The translations under genes and the position numbers were made by a program. A stretch of DNA of 64,000 bases from Prevotella sp. (GTDB taxonomy: Bacteria > Bacteroidota > Bacteroidia > Bacteroidales > Bacteroidaceae): contig JAFZSL010000051.1 in the NCBI GenBank assembly GCA_017619375.1, positions 1 through 64,000 on the forward strand. Direction: 5' to 3'. Every line of letters begins with the position of its first letter. Within the stretch, counting starts at the first letter, position 1. The notes below the pieces were generated by a model. It ran no database searches. It had not been told where the DNA came from and worked only from the letters and a program-made list of their open reading frames with translations. Of the stretch, positions 28,349 through 35,702 are shown in pieces.

Positions 28349-29044
28349 ATGACAGAATACGACGTTTTCATCTCCTCCAAGAGTGAGGACTATGCCCATG
28401 CAGAGGAAGTCTATCAATTCCTTGTTTCCAAGGGGTTGAAGGTGTTCTTGTCGTGTCAGGAATTGGACCGTTTGGCTGATGCAGACTATGCCGACGCCAT
28501 TGATGAGGCTTTGGACCACTGCTCCCATATGATTGTCGTCGCCACCAAGATCAGTTATCTTAAGACGGCATGGGTGAGGTATGAATGGAGCACCTTCTGC
28601 ACCGACTTGAGAAGTGGTTTCCGTGATGGCAATGTAGTGAACATCCTTGGTGACAACATCCAAGTGAAACAACTTCCTGCAAGTTTGAGGAGCAAGCAGT
28701 CTTTCACTTTCCACAACTACAAGGAGCACATCCTGCCATATGTGAGGAAGGAGTTGGAAAAGCCTGACACGCAGAAACTGTTCACCAGGGGGATGGAGTA
28801 TTATTATGGATATGGTGACACGGCGCGTGATTTCACCAAGGCTGTAAGATGGTTTCTCAGGGCGGCAGAGCAAGGATATGCGGAAGCTCAATACTACGTG
28901 GGTTGGTGCTATTGCCTGGGCGATGGTGTGGAAAGAGACCTGGACGAGGCTGAGAAATGGTTCGGCAAGGCTGCAGACCAAGGCAACCCCAAAGCGATAG
29001 GCGTCTTGGGCTTGATTCAGATGAAAAAAGAAAGCATAGAATAA
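28349..29044 (+). CDS. TIR domain-Sel1 repeat protein
   Basis: A 231-residue cytoplasmic protein. The TIR domain (about 1-135) begins YDVFISSKSEDYAHAEEVYQF, with the box-1 pattern. It contains the segment ATKISYLKTAWVRYEW, where Glu79 occupies the place of the catalytic Glu of NAD-cleaving TIR domains (W-x-x-x-E pattern). Two Sel1-type helical repeats follow (about 144-178 and 179-214; GYAEAQYYVGWCYCLGDGVERDLDEAEKWFGKAA in pattern). Bacterial TIR domains either make cyclic ADP-ribose-type signals or deplete NAD, often in antiphage defence. Here activity is inferred. Start: ATG at 28349; an earlier in-frame start lacks the TIR pattern. A near-consensus TATCTTCG lies at 28253-28260. The next gene starts 5 bp after its stop, implying co-transcription. 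Confidence 0.85.
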   Translation: MTEYDVFISSKSEDYAHAEEVYQFLVSKGLKVFLSCQELDRLADADYADAIDEALDHCSHMIVVATKISYLKTAWVRYEWSTFCTDLRSGFRDGNVVNILGDNIQVKQLPASLRSKQSFTFHNYKEHILPYVRKELEKPDTQKLFTRGMEYYYGYGDTARDFTKAVRWFLRAAEQGYAEAQYYVGWCYCLGDGVERDLDEAEKWFGKAADQGNPKAIGVLGLIQMKKESIE

Positions 29045-29049
29045 GAAAA

Positions 29050-29451
29050 ATGAAGAAAAAAGTAGTGATTTTCGGCTTGCTGGCGCTGATGTTTGCCGCT
29101 TGCCATCAGGAGACCATGGAGGAGCGCACTCTCCGTGAGTGCCAGGAGATAACCCGTAAGCGTTGTCCGGAGGACCAGGGCAACAACTCGTTTCTCGATA
29201 GTATGGTGTTTGATGTGAAAAGCCATACGATCATCCATTATTATCGCTTGGTGAAGGAGGCCGACAACGAAGAGAATGCCATGGCGAAGAAGGCGGAATT
29301 GGATGAACGCATGGTTGAGGCCATACGTCAGGACATGTCGTACAGGTCTGTGAAAGATGCTGGTTACTCGTTCCGGTTCATCGCCCGCTCCGACAGTTCC
29401 GGCAGGGTGTTGTATGACAAGACCATCACCAAGGACGATTATGGATATTGA
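29050..29451 (+). CDS. Putative lipoprotein co-transcribed with the TIR gene
   Basis: A 133-residue hypothetical protein. Its N-terminus (MKKKVVIFGLLALMFAACHQE) is a lipoprotein signal peptide with lipobox FAAC, so it is predicted to be anchored in the inner or outer membrane. The remainder has Cys at two further positions (CQEI, RCPED) and a beta-rich C-terminus (YSFRFIARSDSSGRVLYDKTI). I do not recognise the family; the shape resembles small periplasmic lipoproteins of Bacteroidales. The start lies 5 bp after the TIR-Sel1 stop, and a strong terminator follows directly. Confidence 0.8.
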   Translation: MKKKVVIFGLLALMFAACHQETMEERTLRECQEITRKRCPEDQGNNSFLDSMVFDVKSHTIIHYYRLVKEADNEENAMAKKAELDERMVEAIRQDMSYRSVKDAGYSFRFIARSDSSGRVLYDKTITKDDYGY

Positions 29452-29465
29452 AAAATAACAAAAAA

Positions 29466-29494
29466 GTCCACTTGGAAAACAAGTGGGCTTTTTT
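29466..29494 (+). terminator. Terminator of the TIR-lipoprotein transcript
   Basis: GTCCACTTG (29466-29474) pairs with CAAGTGGGC (29480-29488), with one G-T pair, followed by six T residues. Confidence 0.85.
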
Positions 29495-29563
29495 GTCGTG
29501 ATTCCGTGGCGCGCACTGAAGGGGTGGGATTCTTTCCGTCTCCTTCAGCGGTATGTCCAATTT

Positions 29564-29824
29564 TCAAATTTTTTGCGCTTGCTCAATGGCACGGCAGAGT
29601 TGGTCCGGGCAGCTGGTGCTTTTGTATCCGCACCTGATGCCGTCGAGACGTTTCTTGACGTCCTCCGCTTTCATCCCGACGACCAGTTGACGTATGCCTT
29701 GCAGGTTGCCGTTGCATCCCCCGATGAAGACCACGTCGCGTATGACGTCGTTCTCATCAAGCTCCACCTCGATGAGTTGGCTGCATGTGCCTTGGGTGGT
29801 GTAGGTGATTCTGCGGTTGGCCAT
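29564..29824 (-). CDS. TSCPD domain protein (TIGR03905-like)
   Basis: An 86-residue protein matching the small TSCPD family: ITYTTQGTCSQLIEVELDE, GGCNGNLQGI and a closing CGYKSTSCPDQLCRAI. The four Cys residues could bind a metal. The domain also occurs as a tail in class II ribonucleotide reductases; the stand-alone form has no settled role. It is the last gene of the pheT-yebC-TSCPD run, 9 bp after yebC. Confidence 0.88.
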   Translation of the reverse strand: MANRRITYTTQGTCSQLIEVELDENDVIRDVVFIGGCNGNLQGIRQLVVGMKAEDVKKRLDGIRCGYKSTSCPDQLCRAIEQAQKI

Positions 29825-29833
29825 GGTGGTGTC

Positions 29834-30565
29834 TTATTCCTCGGCAGGTTTCATGTTGGTGTGCACAGTCTGCACATCATCGAAATCTTCCAGTTTCTCC
29901 ACCATCTTCTCGATGGTCGCACGCTGCTCGGGAGTGACATCCTTCAAGTCGTTGGGGATGCGTGTGAATTCGGCTCCTGTGACTTCGAATCCCTCGCCTT
30001 CAAGGAATTTCTGGATATCACCGAAACTTTTCGGATCGCCGTAGATGGTGATTTCGTTGGTTTCTTCATCCTCGTCGAATTCGTCCTCCACTCCATAGTC
30101 GATGAGGTTGAGGATGAGGTCGTCCATGTCGATGTCCTCCTTCTTTTTGAAAGTGAACACACATTTGTGGTCGAAGAGGAAGCTGAGTGAGCCTTGTGTG
30201 CCCAGGTTGCCGTTGAACTTGTTGAAGACCGAGCGCACGTCGCCCACGGTTCTTGTAGTGTTGTCGGTGAGTGTTTCAACGAAGATGGCCACACCATGAG
30301 GTCCGTAGCCCTCGTAGTTCATCTCCTTGTATTCGCTCTGGTCCTTGCCCATGGCGTTCTTGATGGCACGCTCGATGTTGTCCTTCGGCATGTTCTCGCG
30401 CTTGGCGTTGGCGATGATGGCACGCAACGTGGGGTTGTTTTCCGGTTCAGGTCCGCCTGCTTTCACGGCGATGCTGATTTGCTTGCCGATGCGTGTGAAC
30501 GTCTTGGCCATATGGCCCCATCTCTTCAGTTTGGTCGCTTTGCGATATTCAAATGCTCTTCCCAT
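29834..30565 (-). CDS. YebC/PmpR family regulatory protein
   Basis: A 243-residue protein of the widespread YebC family. The N-terminal motif (MGRAFEYRKATKLKRWGHMAKTFTRIGK), the segment RAIIANAKRENMPKDNIERAIKNA and the three-domain length are typical. Family members bind DNA or act on ribosomes stalled at proline runs. It lies 37 bp downstream of pheT, as part of the same transcript. Confidence 0.93.
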   Translation of the reverse strand: MGRAFEYRKATKLKRWGHMAKTFTRIGKQISIAVKAGGPEPENNPTLRAIIANAKRENMPKDNIERAIKNAMGKDQSEYKEMNYEGYGPHGVAIFVETLTDNTTRTVGDVRSVFNKFNGNLGTQGSLSFLFDHKCVFTFKKKEDIDMDDLILNLIDYGVEDEFDEDEETNEITIYGDPKSFGDIQKFLEGEGFEVTGAEFTRIPNDLKDVTPEQRATIEKMVEKLEDFDDVQTVHTNMKPAEE

Positions 30566-30602
30566 GTTGTTTTGGATTTATCGTTTTTGGCTTCTTGTTT
30601 CC

Positions 30603-33065
30603 TTATCTTATTTCTGCATTGAGTTTTGCCTTGAGGTTGCTCATCAGTTTGTTCATGATGGCGTCGATTTGCTTGTCTTGCAGGGTGCGTTGGTCGTCTT
30701 GTAGGATGAAGTTGACGGCGTAGCTCTTTTTCCCGGCGGGGAGGTTCTTGCCCTCGTAGACGTCGAAGAGTTCGACGCTCTTGAGCAGTTTCTTCTCCGT
30801 GGCCCTTGCGACTTGTTCGACTTGTTCGAATTCCACCCCTTTGTCAAGGAGCAATGCGAGGTCTCGGCTGACAGCGGGGAACTTGCAGATTTCTGCAAAC
30901 TGCACCTTGTTTTTCTTGACAAGTTTCATGAGTTGCGTCCAGTTGACGTCTGCGTAGTAAACGGGTTGCTCCACGTCGCAGGCTTTAAGCAGTTTGGCTG
31001 CCACGATGCCCATTTCGACGATGGGTCTTCCGCCGCGATTTTCCATCACCATCGACTTGCTGAAGATGTCGCTTTCCCCGGCCTTGTTCACCAACTGTCC
31101 CGGTTGTGCGCCCACCCTGGCGAGGATGTTCATCACATAGGCCTTCAACTCATGGAAGGTGCTGTCCTCGTTGGGGTGCGCCCAACTGCCGCTGACGCGT
31201 TTTCCGGTCACCCAGAGTGCGAGATGGCGTTCTTCCTTGTATGCCCTCATGGGGTCCTCGGTGTTCTGCTTTTCCGGGTCGAATTGGTAGCAGTTGCCGA
31301 ATTCGAAGAACTTGATGTTGGGATTCCTCCTGTTGATGTTGTAGGCGACGCTCTCGAGTCCTCCGAAAAGGAGGGTCTGCCTCATCACGTTGAGGTCGCT
31401 GCTGAGCGGGTTCATGATGCGCACGAGGTTCTCGGGCTTGAAAGCCTCCAGTCCGTCGTAGTAAGCGGCCTTGGTGAGAGAGTTGTTCATGATTTCATTG
31501 AAGCCGCAACCCACGAGTTGCTCCGCCACGAGGTTGTAGAGTTTGTGCTTTTGGTCCTCCTCGCCTTTGATGACCAGTGAACTGTTCAACTGAGTGGGTA
31601 TTTCCACGTTGTTGTATCCGTAGATGCGGAGGATGTCCTCCACCACGTCGCAGGGGCGTTGCACGTCGACGCGGTATGCTGGCACGCGCAGGGTGAGGGC
31701 TTCGTCAGTCTCTTTCTCGATGGTCATTTCGAGGCTTTCCACGATGCTCTTCACAGTCTCTACGGGGATTTCCTTTCCGATGAGCGCGTTGACATAGTCG
31801 TATCTCAGTTCGACGATGCTGTCGGGCACCGGGTTGGGGTAGTTGTCGCAGATTTCCATGGAGATTTTGCCTCCGGCGAGTTGCTTGCAGAGTATGGCGG
31901 CTTGCTTGAGGGCGTAGATGGTGCCGTTGGGGTCGACGCCTCTCTCGAAACGGAAGGACGAGTCGGTGCTCAGTCCGTGGCGTCGTGCGCTCTTGCGAAT
32001 CCAAGTGGGGTGGAAGAGTGCGCTCTCGAGCACTACGTCGCGTGTGGTCTCATAGGTGCCGCTGCCCTTGCCTCCGAAGACGCCTGCGATGCACATCGGC
32101 TCCTCCTCGTTGCAGATGGCGAGGTCGTAGGGGCCGAGCACATGCTCCACGCCGTCGAGGGTGACAAACTTCGTGCCTTCGGGTTGTGGCTTGACTACGA
32201 TGTGGTGCCCTGTCACCATGTCGGCGTCGAAGGTGTGGAGGGGTTGGCCGTAGGCCATCATGACGTAGTTGGTGATGTCGACGATGTTGTTGATGGGGCG
32301 CAGTCCGATGGTGGAGAGGTGGTTCTTCAACCATTCGGGCGACTCCTTCACCTCGCATCCCGTGATGCTCACGCATGCATATCGGCGGCAAGCCTCGGTG
32401 TTCTCGATGGTCACCTTGATGGGCAGCGAGTGGTCGTCGACGGCGAACTCGTCGCATGATGGACGATGTAGTGAGGTATCATAGCCGTTCTGCTTGAGCC
32501 ACGCGTAAAGGTCGCGTGCCACGCCCCAGTGTGAGAGGGCGTCGGCGCGGTTGGCGGTGATGTCCACCTCGATGAGCCAGTCGCTCTCCAGGTGATAGTA
32601 TTCTGCTGCCGGCATTCCCACGGGAGCGTCGTCGGGGAGGACGATGATGCCGTCGTGGCTGTTTCCCACGCCGATTTCATCCTCTGCGCAGATCATGCCG
32701 CATGACTCCACGCCGCGGAGTTTCGACTTCTTGATGACAAATTCCTTGTCGCCATCGTATAGCACGCAGCCGAGGTCGGCCACAATCACTTTCTGGCCGG
32801 CGGCGACGTTGGGTGCTCCGCAGACGATTTGGGAAGGTGTGTCGTGGCCCAGGTCCACGGTGGTGACATGCAGGTGGTCGGAGTTGGGGTGTGGCTCGCA
32901 GGTGAGCACCTTGCCCACGAAGAGACCCTTGAGTCCGCCTTTGATGCTTTGCACTTCTTCCAATGCGCCTACCTCGAGGCCTGAAGAGGTGAGGGCAGCG
33001 CAGGTTTCTTCTGGTGAAAGGTTGAAATCAACGTATTCTTTCAGCCATTTTAGAGAGATATTCAT
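30603..33065 (-). CDS. pheT: Phenylalanine-tRNA ligase beta subunit
   Basis: The 820-residue beta chain of the alpha2-beta2 enzyme that charges tRNA(Phe). Order: N-terminal segment MNISLKWLKEYVDFNLSPEE, the EMAP-like tRNA-binding domain (about 40-155), B1/B5 domains, B3/B4 editing region, the catalytic-like core and the C-terminal ferredoxin-fold anticodon-binding domain (VSRDLALLLDKGVEFEQVEQ). The start is the ATG with complement at 33063-33065; longer reading frames upstream run through the promoter at 33098-33129. The alpha subunit gene is not in this window. Confidence 0.96.
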   Translation of the reverse strand: MNISLKWLKEYVDFNLSPEETCAALTSSGLEVGALEEVQSIKGGLKGLFVGKVLTCEPHPNSDHLHVTTVDLGHDTPSQIVCGAPNVAAGQKVIVADLGCVLYDGDKEFVIKKSKLRGVESCGMICAEDEIGVGNSHDGIIVLPDDAPVGMPAAEYYHLESDWLIEVDITANRADALSHWGVARDLYAWLKQNGYDTSLHRPSCDEFAVDDHSLPIKVTIENTEACRRYACVSITGCEVKESPEWLKNHLSTIGLRPINNIVDITNYVMMAYGQPLHTFDADMVTGHHIVVKPQPEGTKFVTLDGVEHVLGPYDLAICNEEEPMCIAGVFGGKGSGTYETTRDVVLESALFHPTWIRKSARRHGLSTDSSFRFERGVDPNGTIYALKQAAILCKQLAGGKISMEICDNYPNPVPDSIVELRYDYVNALIGKEIPVETVKSIVESLEMTIEKETDEALTLRVPAYRVDVQRPCDVVEDILRIYGYNNVEIPTQLNSSLVIKGEEDQKHKLYNLVAEQLVGCGFNEIMNNSLTKAAYYDGLEAFKPENLVRIMNPLSSDLNVMRQTLLFGGLESVAYNINRRNPNIKFFEFGNCYQFDPEKQNTEDPMRAYKEERHLALWVTGKRVSGSWAHPNEDSTFHELKAYVMNILARVGAQPGQLVNKAGESDIFSKSMVMENRGGRPIVEMGIVAAKLLKACDVEQPVYYADVNWTQLMKLVKKNKVQFAEICKFPAVSRDLALLLDKGVEFEQVEQVARATEKKLLKSVELFDVYEGKNLPAGKKSYAVNFILQDDQRTLQDKQIDAIMNKLMSNLKAKLNAEIR

Positions 33066-33097
33066 TCTGTCTTTATTTGATTCCTTGAAAATTCGTG

Positions 33098-33129
33098 CAA
33101 AATTACACATATTTCGGCAAAGGAGCAAA
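33098..33129 (-). promoter_or_regulatory. pheT operon promoter
   Basis: The minus strand reads TTTG (33129-33126), a 20-bp spacer, then TAATTTTG (33105-33098). The leader would be about 30 nt. Confidence 0.6.
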
Positions 33130-33457
33130 AAAATGCACGAAAATCGAAGATTTATCAAAAATTGGAGAATCCGTTCTTGCCACGAGATTGAGGGGCAGGT
33201 TGTTTTGATGTCACGAGAGGACTTGAAATTTCTTTCTTTACCAAGAATGTGTCTGTGGGGCAAAAACGCCTCCTACTCCGCATTGTTTTCCGCTGTTGGG
33301 TTAAACGGAAGCGGCTCGTTAAAGTTGCCGTGGTCAAGGTAGCCGTGTACACTGTGACAATCCAGTTGTGACCGTGCAGATTTTGACACTTGCTTTCATA
33401 CGAAAGCGATAATTTATCGCATCCAGCCACTTCAAACGTTTTTTTATGTTGTAAATA

Positions 33458-33487
33458 TTGTGATGTGGAATTAATTAGTTATTTTTG
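33458..33487 (+). promoter_or_regulatory. Promoter of a candidate structured RNA
   Basis: TTG (33459-33461), an 18-bp spacer and TATTTTTG (33480-33487). No convincing gene follows for more than 1.2 kb on this strand. Confidence 0.5.
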
Positions 33488-33491
33488 CACC

Positions 33492-33830
33492 ACTATCTTA
33501 GGATAGAGCTGTTACTTACTCGGAGAGCTATATGTACCAGAGTCTGGGTCACAAGGTGGTAACGGTAATGGCGGGGTACATCTGCCATTTTTTATTTTGC
33601 GTCTTCTTCTTCAAACCAACTGTTAGACTCACCTCTTGCATTGTCCGCGTGAATCGTGGAGACAACAGTGATGAACGCGTCAAAAACTGTTGTGTAGTTG
33701 CAACTTGGGCTTACTCCAAGCCCAAGATTATCAGCCCAGAGCAATACCCTGAGTAATCGTAAGCAGCAGATGTTTGGCGTGCCTGGACGCTTTAAACCCC
33801 AGGCGGGCACATGCCCGCCCTACTTCAACC
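33492..33830 (+). ncRNA. Candidate structured non-coding RNA
   Basis: The transcript expected from the promoter above would contain many local stems: CTATC-TTAG-GATAG (about 33492), TGTACC pairing with GGGTACA (about 33533-33580), TTGTC with GACAA, CAACAG with CTGTTG (about 33664-33692), the perfect CTTGGGCTT-actcc-AAGCCCAAG (about 33703-33725), and GGCGGGCA-ca-TGCCCGCC near 33804-33821. I see no hallmarks of tmRNA, RNase P RNA or SRP RNA. Short open frames on both strands (74 codons plus, 72 codons minus) have no recognisable domain. It could instead be a relic of a repeat element. Confidence 0.4.
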
Positions 33831-33837
33831 GTTTTGT

Positions 33838-34464
33838 TCAGTCGTCGCCGACAAGAGCCATGAGGTAGTTGACGGTGCCGTTGAGGCCGAATTTGCTGAC
33901 GTCGAGGGATACGTCATAGTTTCGTGCGTCATACCACTCACTCCCAGTGAAGGTCTTGGTGTAAAGTTCACGGGTGTAGTCGTTGTCCACAATCATGAGT
34001 TTGGCGTCGTCGGGCGATACGCCGTATTTTTCGACGATTCGCCTGATGCGTTTCTCCTCCGGGCTGTGTATGAAGATTTTGAGGGAGTTGGGATGGTCTT
34101 TGAAAATGTCGAAAGCACACCTTCCGATGACGACGCACGACTCCTCTTCTGCAATCTGTTTGATGACCGCCGCCTGGGCCTCAAACAACTCATGAGAAGT
34201 GAGTTGTGGTCCGAGGTCATGGTAGGTGTTGTCGATCATGTATGAGCGATAGAACTGTGTGAAGTCGTCCCACCACGACATGTTTCTTGACTCAAGTTTG
34301 TCCACTGTCTCCTGATCTATGTCGAATTTCCTCGCCACTGCCTCCAGGATTTGCTTGTCGAGGAGTTTTACGCCAAGCCTCTCTGCGATGGCGGCGCCCA
34401 CCTCGTGTCCACCCGTCCCGAATTGTCGGTTGATGGTGATGACAAATTTCTCGTGTTTATTCAT
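33838..34464 (-). CDS. Cytidylate kinase-like protein
   Basis: A 208-residue P-loop kinase of the cytidylate-kinase-like family (PF13189 type). It opens FVITINRQFGTGGHEVG, where GTGGHEVG forms the nucleotide-binding loop, then has GVKLLDKQIL and a central VVIGRCAFDIF segment, and an Arg-rich lid (EEKRIRRIVEKYG). It differs from true Cmk in the loop and lid, so the substrate is not certain. The start is the ATG with complement at 34462-34464; an upstream extension is unlike protein. It stands alone, with a TATCTTCG near-consensus -7 element at 34506-34499. Confidence 0.85.
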   Translation of the reverse strand: MNKHEKFVITINRQFGTGGHEVGAAIAERLGVKLLDKQILEAVARKFDIDQETVDKLESRNMSWWDDFTQFYRSYMIDNTYHDLGPQLTSHELFEAQAAVIKQIAEEESCVVIGRCAFDIFKDHPNSLKIFIHSPEEKRIRRIVEKYGVSPDDAKLMIVDNDYTRELYTKTFTGSEWYDARNYDVSLDVSKFGLNGTVNYLMALVGDD

Positions 34465-34640
34465 AATATAATATGTATTGATTTCTAAACTCTGTTGCGA
34501 AGATAGAAAAAATAGGCGATATCTGCAAATTTTCATGTCATTTTCCTCAAAAAATACTCTTTTGGGCCATTCCATGTAAAATATCGTTGCTCCAAGGGTC
34601 AAAAAAAGGCCAAAATGGTGGGTGATTAAAAAAAACTTAT

Positions 34641-34648
34641 TATCTTTG
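34641..34648 (+). promoter_or_regulatory. -7 element for the zinc peptidase gene
   Basis: TATCTTTG lies 61 bp before the ATG at 34709. A good -33 element is not seen. Confidence 0.4.
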
Positions 34649-34708
34649 CAATTGAATGTAGGGGCAGTAATGCCTTACAAGTGAAAAATACTAACCAAAA
34701 TCATTGTT

Positions 34709-35572
34709 ATGGATCTTGACGGAAGAAGAGAGAGCGAGAATTTTGAGGATCGCCGAGGTATGAGTGGCGGCACGATGGCCGGAATGGGCATCGGCGGCAT
34801 GATCATCATAGGTCTCATCGCCTTGTTGATGGGTGGCAATCCCCTGGATGTCATCCAGTCCACTGGCGGTTTGGGCAGCATGACAGGCCAGGAGGAGGGT
34901 ACTGAGCAAACTTTCTCACCCGAGGAGGAGGAGCAGGTGAAATTCTGCCGCCAAATCTTAGGAAGTACAGAGGATGTGTGGTCGGCCGTGTTCAAGAAAA
35001 TGGGCATGCAATACACCCCTCCGACGCTTGTGATTTTCAAAGGCAGCGTACAGACGAATTGCGGTGGTGCAACCTCCGCTGTTGGACCTTTCTATTGCTC
35101 TGCCGACCAGAAGTTGTATCTTGACTTGTCGTTCTTCAAGCAGATGGAGACTCAGTTGAAGTCGGGTGGTGATTTCGCCCGCGCCTATGTGATTGCTCAC
35201 GAGGTGGGTCACCATGTAGAGAACCTGCTTGGCATCCTTGGCAAGGCGCACTCCCAGATGCAGCGTGTCAACTCGAGGCAGTCGAACCAAATCAGCGTCC
35301 GTCTGGAGTTGTTGGCCGACTATTACGCTGGCGTGTGGGCTCATTATGAGGACAGGGCGTTCAATTCGCTTGACGACACTGATATGAAGGAAGCCATCAA
35401 TTGTGCTCAGCACATTGGCGACAACTACTTGCAGGAGCAGTCACAAGGTTACTCCCAACCGGAGTCGTTCACCCACGGCACTTCCGACCAGCGCATGCGT
35501 TGGTTGAAGAGAGGTTATCAGACGGGTGACATGCAAACCACCACCTTCTCAGGCGACTACAACGACTTGTAA
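34709..35572 (+). CDS. Neutral zinc metallopeptidase (YpfJ/KPN_02809 family)
   Basis: A 287-residue membrane-anchored protein. The short Asp/Arg-rich N-terminus (MDLDGRRESENFEDRRG) and Gly/Met/Ile-rich membrane segment (about 25-50) are typical of the family. The catalytic motif HEVGHH begins at His164, and a downstream LELLADYYAGVWAHY supplies a further ligand. The function of this conserved family is not settled. It is monocistronic, with its own -7 element (34641-34648) and a strong terminator. Confidence 0.92.
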   Translation: MDLDGRRESENFEDRRGMSGGTMAGMGIGGMIIIGLIALLMGGNPLDVIQSTGGLGSMTGQEEGTEQTFSPEEEEQVKFCRQILGSTEDVWSAVFKKMGMQYTPPTLVIFKGSVQTNCGGATSAVGPFYCSADQKLYLDLSFFKQMETQLKSGGDFARAYVIAHEVGHHVENLLGILGKAHSQMQRVNSRQSNQISVRLELLADYYAGVWAHYEDRAFNSLDDTDMKEAINCAQHIGDNYLQEQSQGYSQPESFTHGTSDQRMRWLKRGYQTGDMQTTTFSGDYNDL

Positions 35573-35600
35573 AGGTTGGCTGACCGGTTTCGAGGAATTA

Positions 35601-35644
35601 CAGGGAGGAGTCACATGAGGGTGGCTCCTCCCTGAAGTTTTTTT
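35601..35644 (+). terminator. Terminator of the zinc peptidase gene
   Basis: CAGGGAGGAGTCAC (35601-35614) pairs with GTGGCTCCTCCCTG (35621-35634) with one mismatch, followed by a seven-T run. Confidence 0.9.
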
Positions 35645-35702
35645 ACAGGTGGCGACAGATGGTTTTAGATATTATAATAGGTAGTTTTAGGGTATTTCTT
35701 TC

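Noticed and set aside
33532-33756. 74-codon frame inside the candidate RNA
   Set aside because: Overlaps several inverted repeats, has no recognisable motif, and an equally long frame exists on the other strand.
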